Of a DNA stretch of 8,656 nt, positions 1 to 6,620 are shown one piece after another. Origin of the DNA: Bacteroidota bacterium (GTDB lineage: Bacteria > Bacteroidota > Bacteroidia > Bacteroidales > JAKIYJ01); contig JAKIYJ010000049.1 in the NCBI GenBank assembly GCA_022708585.1, positions 1-8,656 of the forward strand, given 5' to 3'. The notes below the pieces were generated by a model. That model was not told where the DNA came from. It was given only the letters and a program-made list of their open reading frames with translations, and did no database searches. A program made the translations under genes and the position numbers. How positions within the stretch are numbered: the first letter of the stretch is position 1; every line of letters begins with the position of its first letter.

Positions 1-1547
1 TTTGAAGATGTTCCATCATTAACAAAAGTAGAATGTAAATAATCAGTATAAAAAGATTGAGTAAGAGCAGTTCCACTTCCACCGTTGGCTACATCAAAAT
101 TATCCCACCCAATATCCTGTCCTGAAACAAGCATATTGCCGCCATTATCAAGATAATTGGAAAATATTGCAACACTTTCATCAGTAAATGATGGGAAAGA
201 CCATCCGACATTATAGTAAACTGCTATTATATTATTTAATTTACCTGCATTTCCTATACGTATAAAAGTATTTAAAGGTATAACATCATATTTTGTTTCG
301 CCCGCTTTTTGAAGTCCTTTGATAAAATTTGATTGAAAAGTAGCGGGAGTGGTGCTTCCGCCATCACCCCACAATGCTACATTATTAACAATAATATCTG
401 TAACATTTGAAATCAGTATAATTTTTTTAATAACTGGAGATAATGAAGGTTGGGAAACAGAAGTAGCAGTCAGAGTATAAGTAGCAATGTCTGAAGTATT
501 ACCTGGTATAATATCTATACTTATATTTTCAGGAATGTTGTAAATGAAATTTACAGATCCTGTTCCTGTATAAGTATTTCCATCTATAGTAAAAGATGCG
601 GACCAGTCATTAGGGGCATCAGAAGTTAAGGAAATATTAAAAGTTTCAGTACCTTGAAGTTTACTTGTAAACACAAGGGGAATATTGGTATTAGTTGATG
701 GATATGCAATTTCGATATAATCACCGGGGCTAAAATATCCGATTTGTTGAGATGAGCCTCCATTAGCGGTGACTCTTTTTCCACTGTATATTTCTTGATG
801 TGTTTCAGCTACATATACGGCAACGTCACAATTATTTATATTATAAGTTGAAGGTACTGTGTATGTATATGTTTTTGCACGAAAAGAGCCAGAAGACAGA
901 TTTTGTATTGTATCTCCCCATTGTCCTGTAAGAAAATGGCGAAGTATATTTTTATGGTTGTAGTTGGATGAAGCTCCTGCCTGATAGGCAATAACGTTAC
1001 TTTCGAGCAGGGCTACATTAATATAGTTATTTGAAGCAGGAGGTGTTGAAGTATAATAAACTTCTACTTCAACAGTTAGTAATCTACTTGAAGGTTCAAA
1101 TGTAGATTTAACACCAACATTAACGGGTGATTGCTGAAGTAGAATCTGATTTGCGGCATAGGTCCATGCGCTTCTGCTCATAGCGGTACCATTGTTCATA
1201 GCGTAATTAGGGAACAGGTGTCGGTTGACAGTACCTGCAGGGTACCCCGTAAGAGCAGATTGATTGGCGAGAGCGTCACCAAATGATGTTCTGAAATCAG
1301 GTTGCCCTGCAGAAGGTTGGGCATAAGAGCCTTGATGTATTCCTACAATTATCACTCTGTCGGGATTAGCCGCTCTTATATTTTCAGCAATAGCATGACC
1401 ATCTGGACAATTCGGGCAATTAATACCCGTGAATTCTTCAAGTACAACTGTTTTTAATTCAGGATCAGTAGAAACCAGGGTTTGAGAATAAGTTATTAAT
1501 GACAAAAATAAAATAACATTAATTAAAAATAAAGATTTGATATTCAT
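1..1547 (-). CDS. Omp28-like secreted thioredoxin-fold protein (partial, 3' end off window)
   Basis: The frame is open for 515 codons from an ATG at 1547 to the window edge, with no stop, so the C-terminus is missing. Residues 1-21 form a signal peptide: a Lys near the start, a hydrophobic stretch, then a small-residue exit before Gln22, so export across the inner membrane is expected. Residues about 32-110 look like a thioredoxin fold of the Bacteroidota Omp28-related type: EEFTG followed by a CPNC motif (Cys44, Cys47), then a GYPAGTVNR segment (101-109) with the expected cis-proline at 103. The middle is a Ser/Thr/Asn-rich beta-type region. Near residue 475 an SGQDIGWDN segment resembles the amidotransferase-like fold found in some secreted Bacteroidota proteins. 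A C-terminal sorting domain (type IX secretion) may follow but lies outside the window. Redox activity is inferred from CPNC; Omp28 relatives are functionally poorly defined. Confidence 0.8.
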   Translation of the reverse strand, partial: MNIKSLFLINVILFLSLITYSQTLVSTDPELKTVVLEEFTGINCPNCPDGHAIAENIRAANPDRVIIVGIHQGSYAQPSAGQPDFRTSFGDALANQSALTGYPAGTVNRHLFPNYAMNNGTAMSRSAWTYAANQILLQQSPVNVGVKSTFEPSSRLLTVEVEVYYTSTPPASNNYINVALLESNVIAYQAGASSNYNHKNILRHFLTGQWGDTIQNLSSGSFRAKTYTYTVPSTYNINNCDVAVYVAETHQEIYSGKRVTANGGSSQQIGYFSPGDYIEIAYPSTNTNIPLVFTSKLQGTETFNISLTSDAPNDWSASFTIDGNTYTGTGSVNFIYNIPENISIDIIPGNTSDIATYTLTATSVSQPSLSPVIKKIILISNVTDIIVNNVALWGDGGSTTPATFQSNFIKGLQKAGETKYDVIPLNTFIRIGNAGKLNNIIAVYYNVGWSFPSFTDESVAIFSNYLDNGGNMLVSGQDIGWDNFDVANGGSGTALTQSFYTDYLHSTFVNDGTSS

Positions 1548-1590
1548 ACAAATAAAAATTTAATATAAAATATATGCTAAATAATTATTT

Positions 1591-1598
1591 CAAAGATA
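1591..1598 (-). promoter_or_regulatory. Candidate Bacteroidota -7 box for the Omp28-like gene
   Basis: On the minus strand this reads TATCTTTG, an exact match to the Bacteroidota -7 consensus TAnnTTTG. It ends 43 bases before the ATG at 1547, a plausible 5' UTR length. No clear TTTG -33 element was found at the expected 19-21 bp upstream, so the call rests on one box in very AT-rich DNA. Confidence 0.35.
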
Positions 1599-1656
1599 TA
1601 AATTTTTATAAAATTATGTTAACATAATTGAAAAAATATTTTTGAAATAAAAAATA

Positions 1657-1757
1657 TGAGTCCACTCTGAAAAATCTATAAATCAAATTATAATTAAATT
1701 TATCTATATTTTTAATTGGTTTATATATAAAATTATTGATTTCATCAAAATAATTAT
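1657..1757 (+). mobile_element. MITE-like element, copy 1, right end missing
   Basis: It begins TGAGTCCACTCTGAAAAA, matching the left terminal repeat of copy 2 (2030) and, inverted, of copy 3 (ending 3902). Similarity to the other copies continues through ATAAATCAAAT, TTTATCTAT and ATCAAAATAAT blocks. At about 1757 it stops abruptly against a perfect hairpin, and the last third with the right terminal repeat is absent here and in the following 270 bases. It has no coding capacity. Confidence 0.6.
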
Positions 1758-1792
1758 GCACTTTTCTTTGTCTACCATACAAAGAAAAGTGC
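1758..1792. repeat. Perfect 13-bp inverted repeat (hairpin)
   Basis: GCACTTTTCTTTG (1758-1770) and CAAAGAAAAGTGC (1780-1792) are exact reverse complements around the 9-base loop TCTACCATA. It sits exactly at the junction between the truncated MITE-like copy and the structured module, so it may be the end of that module. No T-run follows on the plus strand, so it is not a standard terminator in that direction. Confidence 0.7.
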
Positions 1793-1950
1793 GAAAAGAA
1801 AAATCACCGCTGTGGAAATGATTTGATAAAACTACGCAACCCCCTTTTAGGGTTTACAAACTCGCTCACTTCGTTCGCTCAAACAGGTAAACCCTTCTTA
1901 CCCAACCCTGCTTGCTTGTTTTATAACAAATCATTTCCAAGGCGGATTTA
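1793..1950. repeat. Structured GC-richer module, probable dispersed repeat
   Basis: This stretch is clearly richer in G and C than its flanks and can fold into a long nested hairpin. The outer arms are 1807-1832 and 1918-1945, sharing GGAAATGATTTG and ATAAAAC with a few mismatches and a 2-base insertion. An inner pair is AGGGTTTAC (near 1849-1857) with GTAAACCCT. The centre holds TCGCTCA twice, about 7 bases apart. One plus-strand frame is open from about 1754 to the TAA near 1951 but has no start codon in frame. It resembles repeats I recall being often translated as spurious small ORFs in Bacteroidota genomes; that recollection is unverified. Confidence 0.5.
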
Positions 1951-2029
1951 AAAACACATTATGGCATTTGTGTTATAATAGTCAAATATAGCAGTATATT
2001 AAAAATTTGATAATTATGATTTTAACTGT

Positions 2030-2168
2030 TGAGCCCACTCCGAAAAGTTAATAAATCAAATCCTCATTAATTTTATCTATATTTTTAATCAACTTATCTA
2101 TGAAATTAATTAATTTATTTTATCAAAAAAATAATTTAAGATAAAAATGAGTTTTCGGAGTGGGTTCA
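2030..2168 (+). mobile_element. MITE-like element, copy 2, complete
   Basis: This 139-bp AT-rich element is bounded by 17-bp terminal inverted repeats, TGAGCCCACTCCGAAAA (2030-2046) and TTTTCGGAGTGGGTTCA (2152-2168), which match at 16 of 17 positions. It is too short to encode a transposase and has no ORF. The interior shares blocks with copies 1 and 3. No convincing target-site duplication was seen. It is the best-preserved copy and defines the ends of the family. The parent transposon is unknown. Confidence 0.7.
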
Positions 2169-2262
2169 TAGTTGTATTTTATACTATTCAAAAAAGACAG
2201 AATTAAAATTTTTATTGATTTTTCAAACAAATTAACCTGATAATGTTTTTCATTTATTATTT

Positions 2263-3591
2263 TTATTTATGAAACAGGTCATAACAAATTTGTTCCAGCA
2301 TTTCGGCATTTAAAAGCATTTCTTCATCACGGTAGAATTTTCCTATTATTTGAATTCCCAATGGCAGTTTTTCTGAATTTTTACCAGCAGGTATACTTAA
2401 AGTTGGCAAGCCGCTATATGTCCAGGGCAAATTCATCAAAGGGCTTCCAGTCGATGATAAACTTTCGGGGGCTGCATCAACAGTAGCAGGAGTAATAATT
2501 ATATCAATATCATTTATTTGCATTAGCGATTCAATTTTATTTTTAAGTAATATTCTTCCCTCTAAAGCTTTTGCGATTTCATCTGCTGTTACAGTCATTC
2601 CTTCCTTTATTAATTCCACTGTTCTTTTACGATATAAATTATAATACTTGCTAAACCATTCTTTATGTACTTTCGACATTTCTGCGGCTGCGAGTCTGTG
2701 ATGTAATTTATTGATGCTTTCTATATTTTCAAAAGGGTCTATTTCAACAATTTTAAAATTCTTATTTTTTAATACAATAAGAAATTCATTGTAAAAATCA
2801 TTTACTTCTTTATTGGCTTGCAGCAAATAATCTAAATTAGAAATAATTCCGATAACGGGTAAATGTTTTTGTTGGGATTTTGCAATATTTTTGTTCCAGT
2901 CAAGGCATAGTAAACTGGCAACCAGGTTTATGTCGGGTAAATTATTTGTAAAAAAGCCTGCATGGTCAAGTGAGGGGGCAAAAGGGATAATGCCATCAAC
3001 TGGTATTCTTGCAAAAGAAGGTTTATAACCGAAAATGCCACAGTATGAAGCTGGACGAGATATTGAGCCAATAGTTTGAGTGCCACTTGCCAATGCACAA
3101 AATCCGGCTGATACAGCCGCGGCAGAGCCACTGCTTGAACCTCCCGGCGTATGTAAAATATTATGTGGATTAGTAGCAGGTCCTGGTTCAAAATAAGCAA
3201 ACTCAGTAGTAACAGTTTTTCCAACTATTAAAGCACCAGCATTTTTTAACTTTGTAACAAAAGATGATTCTTTCCCCCTAAAAAGTTCGGGAGGCAAAGA
3301 AGAACCAGCACGTGTTTCAAAATTGTCTGCTATAAAAATATCTTTTATTCCTATTGGCACACAAAATAATGGAGGTCTATTATAAGAATTGGAAAACTTT
3401 TTTAACAACAATTCTGTTTCTTTTAATAATCTTTTTTTTCGCCCAACTTCTGGTACAAAAGATTGTATAAATGGCTCTTTTTCTTCAATATAATCGCATA
3501 ATTCGTCAATAAAATTTACAGGATCTATAAGATTCTCCCTGAAATTTCTTGAAACATCAGAAATACTTAACGATTTAACATAATCAGTCAT
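2263..3591 (-). CDS. Amidase signature family hydrolase
   Basis: The 442-residue protein belongs to the amidase signature family, which hydrolyses amide bonds with a Ser-cisSer-Lys triad. The likely catalytic Lys is K83 in VPIGIKDIF, the cis-Ser is S152 in GGSSSGSAAAV (150-160), and the nucleophile is S176 in the GTQTIGSISRPAS segment (170-182), followed by YCGIFGYKPS. The usual TDxGGSIR is TQTIGSIS here, as in the many amidases that carry a GTQT motif. The C-terminal ITPAT (367-371) and the NLPWTYSGLP segment (387-396) are also typical. There is no signal peptide, so it is probably cytoplasmic. The ATG at 3591 gives a normal N-terminus and no Shine-Dalgarno is visible, as expected in Bacteroidota. 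GatA of the Glu-tRNA amidotransferase is the main alternative, but no gatB or gatC is adjacent and the length is on the short side. The substrate cannot be told from sequence. Confidence 0.9.
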   Translation of the reverse strand: MTDYVKSLSISDVSRNFRENLIDPVNFIDELCDYIEEKEPFIQSFVPEVGRKKRLLKETELLLKKFSNSYNRPPLFCVPIGIKDIFIADNFETRAGSSLPPELFRGKESSFVTKLKNAGALIVGKTVTTEFAYFEPGPATNPHNILHTPGGSSSGSAAAVSAGFCALASGTQTIGSISRPASYCGIFGYKPSFARIPVDGIIPFAPSLDHAGFFTNNLPDINLVASLLCLDWNKNIAKSQQKHLPVIGIISNLDYLLQANKEVNDFYNEFLIVLKNKNFKIVEIDPFENIESINKLHHRLAAAEMSKVHKEWFSKYYNLYRKRTVELIKEGMTVTADEIAKALEGRILLKNKIESLMQINDIDIIITPATVDAAPESLSSTGSPLMNLPWTYSGLPTLSIPAGKNSEKLPLGIQIIGKFYRDEEMLLNAEMLEQICYDLFHK

Positions 3592-3988
3592 AAAGCCAGT
3601 AAATATTTTTAAATATGAATATAATAATTGTTAATGCAAAATTGTTATAAACAAAACAACAAAATTTTATTATACAAATAACAATAAACATTTTTAATAT
3701 GTTATAAAACTTTATATCTTTACCATGGGAAATCACAATTTGATATTCGATAAAATTATTTTATAATCATTATGTGACCTGCTCCTAAAAGTCATTTTTA
3801 TTTTGATGATTAAAGTAAATTAATTAATTTAATAGATAAATCAATATAAAACATAGATAAATTTAAGATAATTTGATTTATAGATTTTTTAGAGTGGACT
3901 CAACTTTAAAATTAGCATTTTGCTATTATGCCATTTTATTTTAAAAGTCGGATAAAATATTATTATAAAAATAAATATTATATATACT
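3592..3988. other. Divergent intergenic region
   Basis: The amidase and nucleoside kinase genes are transcribed outward from this 397-bp stretch, so both promoters should be here. No exact TAnnTTTG box was found for either gene. The amidase-side half (3592-3774) is plain AT-rich DNA. The kinase-side half holds MITE-like copy 3 and then 86 bp of AT-rich leader. No riboswitch or small ORF was recognised. Confidence 0.5.
3775..3902 (-). mobile_element. MITE-like element, copy 3, inverted
   Basis: Read on the minus strand it starts TGAGTCCACTCTAAAAAATC at 3902, nearly identical to the start of copy 1, and shares ATAAATCAAATTAT, TTTATCTAT and AAATTAATTAATTTA blocks with copies 1 and 2. The other end, TGACCTGCTCCTAAAAGTC (from 3775), is a degenerate form of the right terminal repeat of copy 2. 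It is about 128 bp long, non-coding, and oriented opposite to the other two copies. Confidence 0.6.
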
Positions 3989-5656
3989 ATGGATAACAAT
4001 GTAACTATAAAATGTTTGAATAATTCCAAAGTTCTTCAGGTTAAAAGAGGTACATCTTTATTTGATGCAATTGGAATATTTGATATTAAACTTGGAAACA
4101 GGATTCTTGGTGCTCTGGTAAATAATGAATTGGAAGATCTTGCTTATGAAATATATCAGCCAAAGACAATTCAATTTATTGATATTACCCATCCTGATGG
4201 GATGCGAATGTATACAAGGAGTCTTTCTTTTTTGCTATACAAGGCTGTGAAAGAACTTTATCCTGATGCACGATTGATAATTGATCATTCAATAGCAAAA
4301 GGGATTTTTTGTAAAATTACAGGAACCGATTTTGAATTGACAGACGAGGCTGTATCTGCAATATTGGATAAAATGCGTTTTTATGTAAAAGCAGATTTTA
4401 AATTTATAAGGATAATTGAAGAAACACAAGATGTAATCAAAAAAATTACGGAACAAGGACTATATGATAAAATAAATCTGTTAAAATTCAGGGGACGCAG
4501 TTATAAAAGTTATTATATTCTTGATGGTTGTATTAACTTTTTTTACGGTTATCTGGTGCCTTCAACTTCATATATTAATGTTTTTGAGTTAAACAGATAT
4601 TTTGATGGTATGTTGCTTCGATTACCAAAGAAAAATAATCCTGATGAAGTTGAAGAGTTAACAGTTCAAAAAAAAATGTTTACTGTTTTTCAGGAATTTT
4701 CACAATGGAATGAAATATTACAAGTATCAAATTTAAGTGAATTGAATGATTTAACATTCAAGGGTAAATCTGAAACATTAATTAAAATATCAGAGGCATT
4801 GCACGAAAAAAAAATAGCCCAGATTGCAGATATTATAAATTTAAGAAAAGATAAAATTAAAATTATATTGATAAGTGGACCTTCTTCAAGTGGTAAAACC
4901 ACTTTCAGTAAAAGGCTTGCTATACAATTACTTGTAAATGGAATTAAACCTTTAAATATTTCACTTGATAATTATTTTGTTGATAGAGAAAAGACCCCGC
5001 GAACTCCATCAGGTGATTATGATTTTGAAGCTTTTGAAGCCATAGACGTTGATTTGTTTAATCAGCAGATTGCAGAACTTCTCAATGGCAAAAAAGTTAT
5101 ATTACCTAAATTTTCGTTTGAAAATGGGAAAAAAAGTTTCAATACAGAACCTATTGAGATGAAACCCGACAATATACTTATTATTGAAGGTATTCATGGA
5201 CTAAATCCCAAACTTACACCATTAATACCTGAAGAATCAAAATTTATGATTTATATTTCTGCTTTAACTACTTTAAATATTGATGATCATAACTGGGTAA
5301 GCACAAGAGACAACAGATTGATAAGAAGAATAGTGCGTGATTATCGTTATAGAAAATACACTGCTCAGGAAACTATTGCAAGGTGGCCAAGTGTTATAGA
5401 AGGTGAAGAAAAACATATTTTTCCATTCCAGGAAAAAGCTAATGTAATTTTTAATTCGGCACTGGTATATGAACTTGCCGTGTTAAAATATTATGCAGAT
5501 CCATTATTGAGGGAAATTCAACAATGCCAACCTGAATATTCGGAAGCTAAACGATTGCTTAATTTTTTAAGTTATTTTAGACCGATTAAAACCTGGGAAA
5601 TCCCTCCTACTTCTATTTTAAGGGAATTTTTAGGAGGAAGCAGTTTTAGTTACTAA
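3989..5656 (+). CDS. Nucleoside (uridine-type) kinase with ThrRS-like N-terminal domain
   Basis: This 555-residue protein has two parts. Residues about 1-65 look like a TGS domain and 66-230 like the second additional domain of threonyl-tRNA synthetase: HPDGMRMYTRSLSFLL then VKELYPDARL parallels the ThrRS sequence. The ThrRS HxxxH editing histidines are replaced (Arg77 and Phe81 by my alignment), so this part is probably regulatory or structural. Residues about 288-500 are a P-loop kinase of the uridine kinase/phosphoribulokinase family: Walker A GPSSSGKTT (297-305), SLDNYF (325-330) at the usual DxxY position, IIEGIHGLN (398-406), and the Arg-rich RDNRLIRRIVRDYRYR segment (440-455). It probably phosphorylates uridine/cytidine or a related nucleoside with ATP or GTP in the cytoplasm; the exact substrate is unproven. 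The architecture and length match proteins annotated as nucleoside kinase in Bacteroidota. The ATG at 3989 gives a natural TGS start. It appears monocistronic. Confidence 0.88.
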   Translation: MDNNVTIKCLNNSKVLQVKRGTSLFDAIGIFDIKLGNRILGALVNNELEDLAYEIYQPKTIQFIDITHPDGMRMYTRSLSFLLYKAVKELYPDARLIIDHSIAKGIFCKITGTDFELTDEAVSAILDKMRFYVKADFKFIRIIEETQDVIKKITEQGLYDKINLLKFRGRSYKSYYILDGCINFFYGYLVPSTSYINVFELNRYFDGMLLRLPKKNNPDEVEELTVQKKMFTVFQEFSQWNEILQVSNLSELNDLTFKGKSETLIKISEALHEKKIAQIADIINLRKDKIKIILISGPSSSGKTTFSKRLAIQLLVNGIKPLNISLDNYFVDREKTPRTPSGDYDFEAFEAIDVDLFNQQIAELLNGKKVILPKFSFENGKKSFNTEPIEMKPDNILIIEGIHGLNPKLTPLIPEESKFMIYISALTTLNIDDHNWVSTRDNRLIRRIVRDYRYRKYTAQETIARWPSVIEGEEKHIFPFQEKANVIFNSALVYELAVLKYYADPLLREIQQCQPEYSEAKRLLNFLSYFRPIKTWEIPPTSILREFLGGSSFSY

Positions 5657-5715
5657 TTTATAAGTTTGCTACGAAAAGTTTAAAATATATGGCTCTATTT
5701 TAAAATAATGTTGTT

Positions 5716-5759
5716 AAAAAAATTTGGCACATCCTCGTCCTCGTTTGTAACGAGGATGT
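5716..5759 (-). terminator. Terminator-like hairpin with T-run on the minus strand
   Basis: ACATCCTCGT (5729-5738) and ACGAGGATGT (5750-5759) pair perfectly around an 11-base loop. TGGC (5725-5728) can extend the stem with a downstream GCCA across a small bulge. On the minus strand the stem is followed within a few bases by seven T residues (the A-run at 5716-5722), as in intrinsic terminators. It would end transcripts from the PnuC/kinase pair, about 330 bp past the stop and beyond the tandem repeat. On the plus strand no T-run follows, so it fits the nucleoside kinase gene less well. Confidence 0.42.
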
Positions 5760-5775
5760 ATCTGCCAGACTTTAT

Positions 5776-6040
5776 AAACTTGATAACTTTATAAACTTTA
5801 TGAACTTTTAACTCCTTTACAAACTTTATGAACTTTACAAACTTTATGAACTTTTAACTCCTTTACAAACTTTATGAACTTTATAAACTTTATGAACTTT
5901 TAACTCCTTTACAAACTTTATAAACTTTATGAACTTTATGAACTTTTAATTCCTTTACAAACTTTATGAACTTTATAAACTTTATGAACTTTTAACTCCT
6001 TTACAAACTTTATGAACTTTATAAACTTTATGAACTTTAT
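5776..6040. repeat. 46-bp tandem repeat, about 5.8 copies, with 9-bp subunits
   Basis: Units lie at 5776-5820 (45 bp, slightly degenerate), 5821-5866, 5867-5912, 5913-5958, 5959-6004 and a 36-bp partial at 6005-6040. Units 3 and 5 are identical, unit 2 differs at one base and unit 4 at three. Each unit is four 9-mers of the AACTTTATR type (the fourth being AACTTTTAA) followed by CTCCTTTACA. Since 46 is not a multiple of 3 and each unit contains stops, it is not coding. Copies abut directly without spacers, so it is not a CRISPR array. Confidence 0.92.
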
Positions 6041-6086
6041 GTATTATGCATAATTACAACAATTTTATAGAATAGAGCAAACCTAT

Positions 6087-6620
6087 TTATAACAATTTGT
6101 TTATTTCTTTAGCAGCTTTTAACAGACGTTCTTCCTTATTTCCTTTAATAATAACATAATTAAAATTATTTTTTTGCAGTTCTTTTTCATATAATTCAAA
6201 AAGATATTCTCTTAAATGGGGATGTTCTCTTTGTTTATCATATACCCATGGGATATCAGGATAGCATAAAAAATAGATATGAAAAAATTGTTTTTCAAGT
6301 TCGTTTATAATCCAGTCGGGGCAATTGCCATACCTGACCTCCATCCATATTTTAATTACTACAAGTTCAGTATCGCAAATTAATAATTTATCTACTTTTT
6401 GAGAACTTTCATATATATTTTTTATTTGTCCACGAGCAATTTTTTCAACATCTTCTTTTTGATATGGATGATCAAGATTATCTATATATTTCCGTGCATA
6501 TTCAGGGACCCACAAGGTATGATATTTTGCAGCAAGTGATTCAGCAAGAGTTGTTTTGCCTGTTGATTCTGGACCTGTAACAGCTATTTTAATCAAACTT
6601 TTACTATAGACTTCTTCCAT
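6087..6620 (-). CDS. Nicotinamide riboside kinase (NadR C-terminal-like ATPase)
   Basis: The product is a 177-residue P-loop kinase of the NadR C-terminal type, which phosphorylates nicotinamide riboside to NMN with ATP. Motifs, numbered from the chosen start: Walker A GPESTGKTT (16-24), VPEYARKY (39-46), LICDTELVVIKIW (80-92) matching the NadR DTDxxTTxxW region, and DIPWVYDKQREHP (123-135) matching the NadR DVPWxxDxxREHP signature. It lacks the adenylyltransferase and helix-turn-helix domains of full-length NadR, so NMN must be adenylated by another enzyme. The start chosen is the ATG at 6620, which overlaps the pnuC end by 28 bp. An upstream in-frame ATG at 6650 would add 10 residues (MHYGILWIFS) and lengthen the overlap to 58 bp. 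The overlap with pnuC implies translational coupling and supports the substrate assignment. Confidence 0.88.
   Translation of the reverse strand: MEEVYSKSLIKIAVTGPESTGKTTLAESLAAKYHTLWVPEYARKYIDNLDHPYQKEDVEKIARGQIKNIYESSQKVDKLLICDTELVVIKIWMEVRYGNCPDWIINELEKQFFHIYFLCYPDIPWVYDKQREHPHLREYLFELYEKELQKNNFNYVIIKGNKEERLLKAAKEINKLL

Larger units (their letters stand above)
1548..2262. other. Gene-free intergenic region filled with repeats
   Basis: About 715 bp separate the start of the Omp28-like gene from the stop of the amidase gene, both on the minus strand. No convincing coding region was found. It holds a truncated MITE-like copy (1657-1757), a perfect short hairpin (1758-1792), a structured GC-richer module (1793-1950) and a complete MITE-like copy (2030-2168). 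The rest is plain AT-rich DNA. No clear terminator for the amidase gene was seen in 2169-2262. Confidence 0.6.
5657..6086. other. Convergent intergenic region with tandem repeat
   Basis: The kinase gene (plus) and the PnuC/kinase pair (minus) both end into this 430-bp stretch, so it should carry terminators and no promoters are needed. It holds a hairpin (5725-5759), a 46-bp tandem repeat (5776-6040) and a 12-bp palindrome ATTATGCATAAT (6043-6054). No coding region was found. Confidence 0.6.

Noticed and set aside
1754..1953. Small plus-strand protein across the structured module
   Set aside because: The frame is open for about 65 codons but has no in-frame start codon, and it overlaps long inverted repeats that explain the sequence better.
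2928..3224. 98-codon minus-strand open frame inside the amidase gene
   Set aside because: It lies wholly within the amidase gene in another frame, and its translation is a Leu-rich shadow with no recognisable motif.
2263..3591. Assignment of the amidase as GatA of the tRNA amidotransferase
   Set aside because: No gatB or gatC neighbour is present, and the nucleophile region has the GTQT form common in other amidases, so only the general family name is supported.
4690..4902. 70-codon minus-strand open frame opposite the nucleoside kinase gene
   Set aside because: It is antisense to a well-supported kinase, across the Walker A region, and has no independent support.
5776..6040. CRISPR array or repeat protein in the tandem repeat
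   Set aside because: Units abut without unique spacers and no cas genes are present. The 46-bp period shifts frame and each unit contains stop codons.
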